64,000 bases of DNA from Terriglobia bacterium (GTDB lineage: Bacteria > Acidobacteriota > Terriglobia > Bryobacterales > Bryobacteraceae), in contig JAIQFK010000022.1 of assembly GCA_020073305.1 (NCBI GenBank), positions 57,506 to 121,505 of the forward strand. Reading direction: 5' to 3'. The notes beneath the pieces were generated by a model, which worked only from the letters and a program-made list of their open reading frames with translations, ran no database searches and was not told where the DNA came from. A program made the position numbers and the translations under genes. Positions 8,031-15,936 of the stretch are shown here, one piece after another. Position 1 is the first letter of the stretch. Every line of letters starts with the position of its first letter.

Positions 8031-11000
8031 TTATTGGGCGCCTACCTCGCCAGTATTGAAACCCTTTACCACGATTCGCGGTCGTTCGCCTCGCGTGTCA
8101 GCGTACTGCAACTCCGTCCGAATCGTGCGCCGCTCCCCAGGCATCAGCGATATGTAGTTGTCGCTGTACAGCGCGGGTAAAATGCGGTCACCGCTCTTCT
8201 CCCGCACCGCTTTCAATCTCACCATCAGGGCGGGCGTTGTGGAACTATTGCGCAACTCGGTGGCAAGACTCCAGCGATCACCTTGCCGCCCGACTGATGT
8301 GGACGCATCGAGCCTGACCTTCGGCAGATCACGCAACGCCCGGTAGTCGCCTTCCTTGAGCCCACGCCAGTAGAAATTCCCGGAAATGACATCGCTGCCG
8401 CGTCTCAACTCCAGGCGCAGGAAATGCACGGGAGTCAGGCCGGATGGATACTCCATTTTTATGCACGACGCGGTGCTGTCTTCCGGGCTGTCCACCGTCG
8501 CTTTCTTCTCCCACTGGAGCGAGCCATCGAGATTGAGAACCGCGACGCGAGCGGTCAGATTCCGCGCGTCACCGCCACTGTAGTTCACCACCTCGATGCT
8601 CTCGGTTAGCGGATTCCATTGGATGTGCAACGGCTCCGATGCTTTCTTGCTGCCGAAATATGCAGCCGTTGGCTCGAGATAGTAATCATAGGTTTGCCAA
8701 ACGAACGACGGCCAGGCCGGGTGACTCATCCAGATGAGCAGACCCATGCGGTTGCGGCTCTGCGCCTCGAACATGGCGCGATAACCCTCGTAGTTGACGA
8801 ACTGTGCCAGCCACAACCAGTCCGCCACGTTTTCGGCGCCGCCATAACTGTTGCGGATGCGCTCCAGGAAAGACGCTCCGCCCTGCGCACCCTTCAGGCA
8901 GAAATCATGCAGCCCCCACACGCGCCCTTGCGGCCACATCGCGGCTTCCGGCATCATCAGCCGCAAGCTGTCCATGGTGACGATGTTGGGCATCCCCATC
9001 TCGCTGTGGAACCGGGCCGCCGCCCGCTGGCTGAAGTAATACTTCGTGGGCATGGCCTGGTAGGGTCCATGGCCGCTGACCACATCGTCGGCTGAACTCG
9101 AGATGTAGTGCAGGCCCGGGTGCAGTTCAGCCAGCACCGCTCGGATTCCGTCGTCCAGCGGTTTCGGAGGGTAGCCCTCATTGCGGCCGCAATACAACCC
9201 AATCGAAGGATGGTTGCGAATCCGCCGCACGTAGTCCTTCACCGCGCGAAGAAACATATCGTTGTCATCCGGGTCCGGGCCATCCCAGGGATTGGCAAGC
9301 CAGAAGTCCTGCCAAACGACGATGCCGTGACGGTCACACGCCTCGTAGAATTCTTCATCGCCGATCTGGCCAACCCAATCGCGGATCATGTTGAAGTTCA
9401 TGTCGCGGTGGTAGCGGACGGCAGCGTCATATTCACGCGCGCGATACCGCAACATCGACTCGCCGAAGCCCCAGTTCCCGCCGCGAGGGATGAAACGCCG
9501 GCCGTTGATCCACATCTTCAGCACCCCTCCATCCTCGCTGTAAGCGAACTGGCGGATTCCGGCGTGAAACGCGGTGCTATCGGATAGTATTCCGTCCGCG
9601 GTTTCAAACTTCAGCTCCACTGGGTACAGGTTGGGATCACCGTACCCAGACGGCCACCACAGCTTCGGATTCTGAAGCCGCAATCCGGCGTTCGCCGACG
9701 GATCCAGTTTCACTGTTTTCTCCTCGGTGGCGTCCAGCGCCACCGGCGTCTCAAACGCTACGTCGCCAAAGCGCCCACGCAAGATTCCGTTCACCGGCTG
9801 TGCGACATGGTTGCGCAGCATCACGGTTACACTCACCTCGGCGCGCGTGGTGTCGGGCAACGGTAAGGAAGTGCTGATGAACGGGGATTCGATTGTGACC
9901 GGCCCGGTCACGGTCAAGTACACATCTTTCCAAATGCCGGTGTCCCTTCCGCGCACGGTCGGAATCCAGTCCCAGCCAATGGTGGCGTGGTAGGTGGGAT
10001 TGTCGGCGCCGAGCGCGCCACCGTTCTTATCAGGATTCTCGTAGGTCTTCTCCTTGACGCTTCCCGGAGTAGCATTCTTCTCGACGCGGACAGCCAGAGC
10101 ATTCTTCTGTCCCGGACGCAAAAGGCTGGTCACGTCGAAGCGCCCTCGCATAAAGCCGCCTTCGATGCGCCCCAGCTTTTCTCCGTTCAAGAAGACTCCC
10201 GCCTTCCAGTTGACGCCATCGAAGTTGAGCCATATGTGTTGTCGCGGTGCGGCGGGCGGTGGAATAAATTCGTTCCGATACCAGAAATCCGCGTAGAAGA
10301 ACGAGTCTGAAATCATGAGCTGGTTGTCGCCGTAGTTCGGATCTGGCACCGCTCCCACGTTGTAGTAGCTGGCTAGAACCGTCCCCGGAACGGTGGCGAT
10401 TACCCAGTCTTCGTCGTGAAAGGCGGATTTCGACAGCGTTGGACCGTCTGCGCCCGCGAGCGAATCGCGCTGCACCCGCCAGGCGCCGCCGGTCAAGTCC
10501 AGCCGCCCGCCAGCGCGCATACCCGGGGCCGGTTTGGGCTGCGGGACCGGGCCGCCCCGTCCGTACACTTCCATCTCGCTGAGTGCGTAACCATCGGGTG
10601 ACGCGGGCTTTGTCATGAACACGCGAACGTACCGGCCACGCACGGTCGGCTCCAACTTCGCGTCGTCCGTCATTGCCGATGTCGCGGGCAGCGTCTGAAC
10701 GAGTTTCCAACCGGCAGCGTCATCGGACACCTGGATGGACGCTTCCGCGGGGCGGCGAATCCAATAGAGTGCAACCCGATCGAACGTGCAGACTGCGCCA
10801 AGGTCGACGTAGACCCATTCTTCGCCCTTGCCGGCAGGCATCCATGCGCTTGTGAAATCGCCGGGGCCGCCCACTGGCAGACGCTGATTGCCGTGGAAGA
10901 AGGTGATCTCGCTCACCTGCCAGCCGGTTGCCCGGGGATCGTCAAACGCGATGCGATAGAACCGGCTGCGGGAAGTTCCATTCAAGGCAACGGACGTTCG

Positions 11001-11534
11001 CAGTTCGCCGCCGGGCCGCGCCATGCCGGCCGCGTGGCCTAGTTCTTTCCAAGTTTGCCCGTCCTCGGAACCTGAGACCACGCATGCCCAGTTTTCCGGC
11101 TCGCCCCTGGCCAGCACGCGGCCATCTACGTCCAGGCGGTCGACCTGCGGCAGTTCATCGCCGCCAATCTCGATCTCGACCCATCCGCGCGGCCCATTGA
11201 GACCGACGCCGGTTACCCAGTTGCCGTCAAGCAACGATTCGCGCTCATTCTTGGGAAACAGGCCTTGCTGGCTCGTCTCGACAGCCACCCACCGTGGCAG
11301 CCTCGTATCCTTGATTCCGTCGGTCACCAATTGCGCGGTGAGGTTGTAGTCATAGCTGCTGGAGTGATAGGCCGGCCGCCGCAGGGCCAGGTTGCGGTAC
11401 GTGTTCGTATCTACGCGCAGGACGGGACCAACGTATTCTTTCGGATCACCGGGGTAGACACCGACACCGCGCGTGAACTCCTGAGCATTGAGAGTGGCAA
11501 GGGCCAGTAGCCCCGCGGCAAGGTTCGGCCTCAT
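8031..11534 (-). CDS. Secreted GH2 glycosidase with discoidin domains (exo-beta-glucosaminidase/mannosidase type)
   Basis: A very large (1167 residues) exported GH2 enzyme. Order of parts: signal peptide (1-17), two F5/8-type (discoidin) carbohydrate-binding-like segments (about 50-200 and 210-325), GH2 sugar-binding domain (about 345-545), immunoglobulin-like domain (about 550-660), TIM barrel (about 665-960) and a C-terminal beta-sandwich. The acid/base is E786 in 'CGRNEGYPP' and the nucleophile E845 in 'FHSEMGMP'. The barrel end 'YYLEPTAAYFGSKKASEPLH' is typical of the CsxA/mannosylglycoprotein endo-beta-mannosidase branch, so chitosan-type or beta-mannoside substrates are likely. It starts three bases after the ROK gene stop and is the last gene of an operon with a sugar permease and kinase. 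Confidence 0.9.
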   Translation of the reverse strand: MRPNLAAGLLALATLNAQEFTRGVGVYPGDPKEYVGPVLRVDTNTYRNLALRRPAYHSSSYDYNLTAQLVTDGIKDTRLPRWVAVETSQQGLFPKNERESLLDGNWVTGVGLNGPRGWVEIEIGGDELPQVDRLDVDGRVLARGEPENWACVVSGSEDGQTWKELGHAAGMARPGGELRTSVALNGTSRSRFYRIAFDDPRATGWQVSEITFFHGNQRLPVGGPGDFTSAWMPAGKGEEWVYVDLGAVCTFDRVALYWIRRPAEASIQVSDDAAGWKLVQTLPATSAMTDDAKLEPTVRGRYVRVFMTKPASPDGYALSEMEVYGRGGPVPQPKPAPGMRAGGRLDLTGGAWRVQRDSLAGADGPTLSKSAFHDEDWVIATVPGTVLASYYNVGAVPDPNYGDNQLMISDSFFYADFWYRNEFIPPPAAPRQHIWLNFDGVNWKAGVFLNGEKLGRIEGGFMRGRFDVTSLLRPGQKNALAVRVEKNATPGSVKEKTYENPDKNGGALGADNPTYHATIGWDWIPTVRGRDTGIWKDVYLTVTGPVTIESPFISTSLPLPDTTRAEVSVTVMLRNHVAQPVNGILRGRFGDVAFETPVALDATEEKTVKLDPSANAGLRLQNPKLWWPSGYGDPNLYPVELKFETADGILSDSTAFHAGIRQFAYSEDGGVLKMWINGRRFIPRGGNWGFGESMLRYRAREYDAAVRYHRDMNFNMIRDWVGQIGDEEFYEACDRHGIVVWQDFWLANPWDGPDPDDNDMFLRAVKDYVRRIRNHPSIGLYCGRNEGYPPKPLDDGIRAVLAELHPGLHYISSSADDVVSGHGPYQAMPTKYYFSQRAAARFHSEMGMPNIVTMDSLRLMMPEAAMWPQGRVWGLHDFCLKGAQGGASFLERIRNSYGGAENVADWLWLAQFVNYEGYRAMFEAQSRNRMGLLIWMSHPAWPSFVWQTYDYYLEPTAAYFGSKKASEPLHIQWNPLTESIEVVNYSGGDARNLTARVAVLNLDGSLQWEKKATVDSPEDSTASCIKMEYPSGLTPVHFLRLELRRGSDVISGNFYWRGLKEGDYRALRDLPKVRLDASTSVGRQGDRWSLATELRNSSTTPALMVRLKAVREKSGDRILPALYSDNYISLMPGERRTIRTELQYADTRGERPRIVVKGFNTGEVGAQ

Positions 11535-11537
11535 GGC

Positions 11538-12644
11538 TTAAGCTCGTTTCTCCAGCCGGCTCAAAGCAAACGCATACGCTCCGATGGCAGCAGCCTCGCT
11601 CGTGCCCAGCCGTGAGATGCCAACGCCCACACGCTGCAGCCCGTCGAATTTCACTTTGCGCGCGCTCCGGGGAACTGGAAGTTCCTTTGTTTCTCCGCTC
11701 AGGAACAATTCGAGTTGCGACGGGTCTTCGAGGTTGAACGCCCAGGGAATCAGGCGCCGGAACCGTTCACCGTTGGGCGCGGCGTACGTGGAGTTCATCT
11801 CGTCGATGATGTGCGGCAAAAACTGCTGGTGGGCGCCGGCGATTCCACCGCCGATCACCACCAGGCCGTCAATGAGAGTAATGGCGAGCGCAATGGCATC
11901 TCCCGCAACTTCGCCCATGCAACGGAAGGCCTCTCGAGCTGCCGCGCGGTCTCCGCCTGCGTGTCCTTGGGCGATTTCAAAAATCACTTTCGGCTCGGGC
12001 GCGTCTTCAAGCGAAATTCCGGCCTTGGCAGCGTAGACACGCCGCACGGCACGGATGGACGCGCCCTCTTCGGCGTTCGTGTCTTCGAGTTTGTGCCGCA
12101 ACAGCCACATTTCACCCGCAACCGAGTTATCGCCAATGAACAACTCGCCGTCGCGCACGATACCGCCACCCAGACCGGTCCCGATGGTTACGCCCAGCAG
12201 GTTCCGATAGTGTTTCGGGCTCCCGGCTTGCTCGAGCAGGCCGTTCACGTAAGGGAGGAACCCCGCCGTCGCTTCGCCATAGGCGAACAGGTCCCCGTCA
12301 TTGTTGATGAAGGTGGGCAAGCCGAAAGCGTCTTCCAGCATCGGCCCGAGGGCCACGTTACGGTATGCCGGCAGGTTCCTCGGCCCCACAATGATCCCGT
12401 TGAAGTAATCTGCGGGAGCGGGAAAAGCGAAACTGATGGCCACCGGTGGCGTCCACAGTTGTGCCTGCACCCTCCGAAATCCCTCGATGAGCGTGTCCAG
12501 CGACCGCTCGAGGTTGTCCGCGTTCGATGGCAACGCGAAACTCTCCACTATGGGACGGTTGGCTCGCATGGCCGAGAACACGAACTTCGTTCCTCCGGCG
12601 TCGAGCGTCATTACTGCGCGTTCGTCACTTGAGTACTTCTGCAT
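11538..12644 (-). CDS. ROK-family sugar kinase lacking the usual cysteine zinc motif
   Basis: A 368-residue ROK (repressor/ORF/kinase) protein without a DNA-binding N-terminus, so a kinase rather than a repressor. The phosphate-binding motif 'LDAGGTKFVF' lies near the N-terminus and 'GVTIGTGLGGGIV' near residue 150. The family's CxCGxxGCxE zinc-binding motif is absent; the matching segment reads 'LEDTNAEEGASIRAVRRVY'. The start at 12644 overlaps the end of the permease gene by 20 bp; an ATG at 12611 is a possible alternative. In the operon it would phosphorylate the sugar brought in by the permease after release by the GH2 enzyme. The sugar (glucosamine, mannose or glucose) cannot be decided from sequence alone. 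Confidence 0.88.
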   Translation of the reverse strand: MQKYSSDERAVMTLDAGGTKFVFSAMRANRPIVESFALPSNADNLERSLDTLIEGFRRVQAQLWTPPVAISFAFPAPADYFNGIIVGPRNLPAYRNVALGPMLEDAFGLPTFINNDGDLFAYGEATAGFLPYVNGLLEQAGSPKHYRNLLGVTIGTGLGGGIVRDGELFIGDNSVAGEMWLLRHKLEDTNAEEGASIRAVRRVYAAKAGISLEDAPEPKVIFEIAQGHAGGDRAAAREAFRCMGEVAGDAIALAITLIDGLVVIGGGIAGAHQQFLPHIIDEMNSTYAAPNGERFRRLIPWAFNLEDPSQLELFLSGETKELPVPRSARKVKFDGLQRVGVGISRLGTSEAAAIGAYAFALSRLEKRA

Positions 12645-13794
12645 AAGCTTTCGACTGGCCCTTCAGGTTCATCAAAGCGGTTCCGGTGATATACAAAATG
12701 GCCGCCAATGGCACAACAAAACTGAATTGCACGGTGCTGTGATCCGCCACCAGTCCCATCAACGGCGGCAACAGGGCTCCGCCCACGATGGCCGTCACCA
12801 TCAGGCCGGACAGTTCGTTGGTGTGTTCCGGCATACTTTCCACCGCGATAGAGAAGACCAGCGGGAAAATGTTTGCGAATCCGAGACCGGCGAGAAAGAA
12901 GCCCGCCACCGCCAAGGTGCGCGCCGGCATGAACAAACCCAGCAGTCCGAGAATGGAAGCCGCACAGGTCGCGAGAAAAAGTTTTCTGGGCGCTGCCCAA
13001 TTCAGGATCACTCCGCCGGACAGGCGTCCGATCGTCAAAGCGGTGAAGAACAGCCCCGTGCCCAGCAGTCCCACCCGGTTGATATCGATGTCAAATCGTT
13101 CCTTCAGGAAAAGAGGGATACCTGCGCTCACGCTCACTTCCGCGCCGACATACAAGAAGATCGCGCCCACCATCGCCAGCACATAGCCGTTCTTCAGCAG
13201 GGCCAGACAGGATCGCAGGGTGGCCGCTTTGTGCTCCGATTCCCGCCGGCGCACATGCAGGGCGCTCACGGCCAGCACCGTAATCAGAATAGCCACCGCG
13301 TAAATCGGAAAGATCAGCTTCCAGCTTGCGCCGAAGTACCTGGCGGCGATCACCGGAATCAGCGGGCCTGACAGCGATCCGATCGCCTTGACGAACTGGC
13401 CGAACGCCAGGTTCCGCGCGTATTTGCCCTCCTCGGATACATCGCGCATAATCGGGTTGCCGGCAACCTGGAGAATAGCCGCACCAGCGCCTACGAGTAA
13501 AACCGTGAGCAGAAAGCGCCCGAAGGAGTCGAGTCCGAAGCTCGCGTTCAGCAATCCGGCGAGGGCGACCAGCAAGCCCATCATCAGTACGAATTTCTTG
13601 CCGCGCCGGTCCTGAAACACGCCGACCGGCACCGACAGCAGGCCGAACATGCTGAAACCCGCGAGCGGCACCAGGGACGCGACCGTGTTGGTCAGTTGAA
13701 ATTCGTTCTTGGCAAGGCTGACGAATGGCCCGACCGCATCCGCGAAGCCCATGGCCAAGAAGGCCAGGAAGACCGGCGTTGTTTGTAATCGCAT
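12625..13794 (-). CDS. FHS-family MFS sugar:H+ symporter (fucose/glucose permease-like)
   Basis: A 389-residue inner-membrane transporter of the major facilitator superfamily with about twelve hydrophobic segments. The FHS-family signature 'LQVAGNPIMRDV' at about 110-121 and the loop 'GVFQDRRGKKF' between helices 2 and 3 identify it. Known members carry fucose, glucose, galactose or N-acetylglucosamine together with a proton. It is the first gene of a tight three-gene operon (permease, ROK kinase with 20-bp overlap, GH2 enzyme with 3-bp gap), which fits a pathway of extracellular cleavage, uptake and phosphorylation of one sugar. Confidence 0.9.
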   Translation of the reverse strand: MRLQTTPVFLAFLAMGFADAVGPFVSLAKNEFQLTNTVASLVPLAGFSMFGLLSVPVGVFQDRRGKKFVLMMGLLVALAGLLNASFGLDSFGRFLLTVLLVGAGAAILQVAGNPIMRDVSEEGKYARNLAFGQFVKAIGSLSGPLIPVIAARYFGASWKLIFPIYAVAILITVLAVSALHVRRRESEHKAATLRSCLALLKNGYVLAMVGAIFLYVGAEVSVSAGIPLFLKERFDIDINRVGLLGTGLFFTALTIGRLSGGVILNWAAPRKLFLATCAASILGLLGLFMPARTLAVAGFFLAGLGFANIFPLVFSIAVESMPEHTNELSGLMVTAIVGGALLPPLMGLVADHSTVQFSFVVPLAAILYITGTALMNLKGQSKAYAEVLK

Positions 13795-13907
13795 GTTCGT
13801 TCTCTTATGCCGCGCGACTTTTCCGATGGTATTTGCGCGCGCCCGTCATCGCTTATGCTCTCGTTCGCCGAGGAGTTTCCTTGTAAGCAGGGCGCGGCGT
13901 CCGCACG

Positions 13908-14231
13908 TCAGCGCGAACGCGCAGCCGTGACTAGCCGTCTCGACCAAGCCGACGCAGAGCCGCGGCTTCGCCATCGCCCGACGGAACGATCTCCGTCCAC
14001 CCGTGCCCACGTCATGTGGATGGCTCCCTCGGGACAGGCGGAAACGCAATGCTCCTCGCTGGTGCAGGCGCCGGCCTCTACCAAAGCACCCGCGTCGTCG
14101 AGGAAGGCCAGGCAGCCGCGGGGACAAATCGCAGTGCACAGCCCGCACGCTTGGCAGCGATCCAGGCGCACCGAAGGAACCCACTTCTGGGACCATCTCC
14201 CTCTCGTCCTGCGCACCGCTGCAAAGCCCAT
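13908..14231 (-). CDS. Small 4Fe-4S ferredoxin-type protein
   Basis: A 107-residue protein with ferredoxin cluster motifs. The first is regular: C26, C29, C32 and C36 in 'CQACGLCTAICP'. The second is irregular: C56-x5-C62-x3-C66 in 'CTSEEHCVSACPEGAI', with C40 as a possible further ligand, so the second cluster may bind differently or be a 3Fe-4S type. The start at 14231 was chosen because GGGGAG lies about 12 bases upstream; longer frames need a TTG at 14297. It lies 113 bp upstream of the sugar permease on the same strand, but no redox enzyme stands beside it, so its partner is unknown. The last 35 residues are arginine/serine-rich. Confidence 0.72.
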   Translation of the reverse strand: MGFAAVRRTRGRWSQKWVPSVRLDRCQACGLCTAICPRGCLAFLDDAGALVEAGACTSEEHCVSACPEGAIHMTWARVDGDRSVGRWRSRGSASAWSRRLVTAARSR

Positions 14232-14362
14232 GATTGCGGCTACTCCCCTGGTCGAAACGATATAACTTTTCGCGCCCGGGCACAAGGCGGGCGCCAACCG
14301 AGATCATCCGGCCGGGTGTGGTATTGATTATTTTAATTTCAGGTACTAAACTCGATTAACGG

Positions 14363-15013
14363 ATGAGAGTAGAAGACGAGGATTTGGTAGGCGGCGCCTC
14401 CGGGGATCCGGCAACCCAGGTCCCGGGTCAAATGCCTGAAACTACCCAGCATGAACCTTGCATCGCACTACACGGCTGGGACTGGCGAGGTCAGGTGTGG
14501 CACGGGCCGGACGAGCTGGAGTACGCGATCAGCGGCTCCCGGGAAATCCTTCGCAAGTTGCGCCCGTTGGCAAGCAGCTGGCACGGAAGATTGCACGCAC
14601 AGATGCCGGGCCAAATGTCACTCGACTTTTGCGCCTCTATCCACGACTTGGGGGATGCCGGGCTGGCCATTATCGACCTGGAGGGCTCACCCGGCGGGCC
14701 GTTGGAAGTTACCCTGGTGGTTCCCGCGCATCGGCGGACCCGAGTCAGAAAAGACTTCGCCTTCGAATTCGCCGCGTTCCTGAGGTTTTTGGAAGGTCCG
14801 GAAAGCTCGGGCTCGGAGCTCGCGATTCATGATTACATCCATCGCGTGCTCAGCGAAACTGACGCCGCCACAACCCTGGTCTTCTCCATCGAAACATGCC
14901 TCGTCGAAAGGGAAGTGCAGATCCTGATCGCCGAGCAGGTCGAGCGGCTGGCCATAAGCATGGTCGCTTGGATGACCGAAAAAGACGCTTCGCCACCCAC
15001 GCGCACGTCGTGA
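14363..15013 (+). CDS. Hypothetical protein, 216 residues
   Basis: No family is recognised. The frame is a soluble, acidic protein with no signal peptide or membrane segment. The middle ('LGDAGLAIIDLEGSPGGPLEVTLVVP' region, residues about 95-120) looks like a beta-rich core, and the C-terminal third is helical with acidic faces ('VEREVQILIAEQVERLA'). The ATG at 14363 follows an AT-rich stretch (14328-14360) suited to a promoter, and it is divergent from the ferredoxin gene. It was judged a real gene because it is intact over 650 bp in a region without competing frames of better quality. Confidence 0.58.
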   Translation: MRVEDEDLVGGASGDPATQVPGQMPETTQHEPCIALHGWDWRGQVWHGPDELEYAISGSREILRKLRPLASSWHGRLHAQMPGQMSLDFCASIHDLGDAGLAIIDLEGSPGGPLEVTLVVPAHRRTRVRKDFAFEFAAFLRFLEGPESSGSELAIHDYIHRVLSETDAATTLVFSIETCLVEREVQILIAEQVERLAISMVAWMTEKDASPPTRTS

Positions 15014-15211
15014 TGCATCAGGCGGCGCCGTTGCCGCGTCTATCCAGTTGGGACGCCGGACTGAATACGTTCGGAACTCCGCCGGCGAGATGCGGCTCCC
15101 CAGTGGCTCAAATCCGTCCCTAACGCCTGCTCGCAGGATTGCCGTCGGCGACCTGCGCCATTTCCATGCAGTGGATTCTTCGAATGCACAAATTGCGCGC
15201 GGCGCGTTTTC

Positions 15212-15529
15212 TTAGGTTGTCAGGTTGTAAATCAATCCGAACGGATCCTTGACATAGCATCTTGGAAAATCAGGCTCGTCCTTAATGATTTCGCAACCCT
15301 TTTTCACAAGCCGGAGTTTGGCTTCTTCGACACTGTCAACAGTGACTTCCAGGACCGGCCCTAGCGCTGGTCCTCGCTCGATGGATAGGTTGATGTTGTC
15401 GCCATGGAGGCTGATCAAATCGGGCAGTTCGTCGGTGATCGCGAATCCGAGCTGCTCGACGTAGAAGGATGCCGCATTTTGAGGGTCTTGCGCTTGAATC
15501 AGAATATCTGTACCAAAGCTGTTTGCCAT
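15212..15529 (-). CDS. VOC-family (glyoxalase/bleomycin-resistance fold) protein
   Basis: A 105-residue single-domain protein of the vicinal oxygen chelate superfamily. It shows the two beta-alpha-beta-beta-beta halves: 'DILIQAQDPQNAASFYVEQLGF' at the start and 'VDSVEEAKLRLVKKGCEI...CYVKDPFGLIYNL' at the end. The start at 15529 has AAGGAG eight bases upstream; the ten-residue extension in the longer frame is not supported. Members act as isomerases, dioxygenases or drug-binding proteins, and stand-alone forms of this length are often of unknown function. No operon partner is seen. Confidence 0.88.
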   Translation of the reverse strand: MANSFGTDILIQAQDPQNAASFYVEQLGFAITDELPDLISLHGDNINLSIERGPALGPVLEVTVDSVEEAKLRLVKKGCEIIKDEPDFPRCYVKDPFGLIYNLTT

Positions 15530-15936
15530 GTAGGGCTCCTTCGCGCTCTTTGAAGCCAACCGATACGTGTTTTTCTAAGCATTGGCGAGCTTAGCACATT
15601 GCGCCGATTTGACAGCGTCCGAAACGAGCGTAGCCTTGGCCGGTCTCATCTCATTCAGCCGTAGCGAGAATCTTGTCGAGTTCCGGGTAACTCGGAAAAT
15701 GCTGCATCGCTCCCAAGGTTTGGCATCGAACGAAGGCTCGTCTTCCGCAACACAACCGTCCAGGATTGTTATACTGTGCAGGCTGATTTTCGCGGAACGC
15801 TTGCTTATCCGATCGCGTTGGCGCAACAGGAGACGATGAAACGGTGCTCACCGGCCCGCATTGTTCCTCTGCGTCCCTCCGGCGCGGAAGGATGGACGCG
15901 CTTCCGCGCCGGCTGTGGCAGGCCTTAGGGAGTGGA
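15530..15936 (+). other. Intergenic region, 407 bp, no convincing gene
   Basis: This divergent gap lies between the VOC gene and the hydrolase at 15937. Short frames on both strands cover 15575-15840 but have no family resemblance and no ribosome sites. A TATACT hexamer at 15770-15775 could be a -10 element for the hydrolase, but no good -35 sequence stands 17 bases upstream. Confidence 0.5.
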
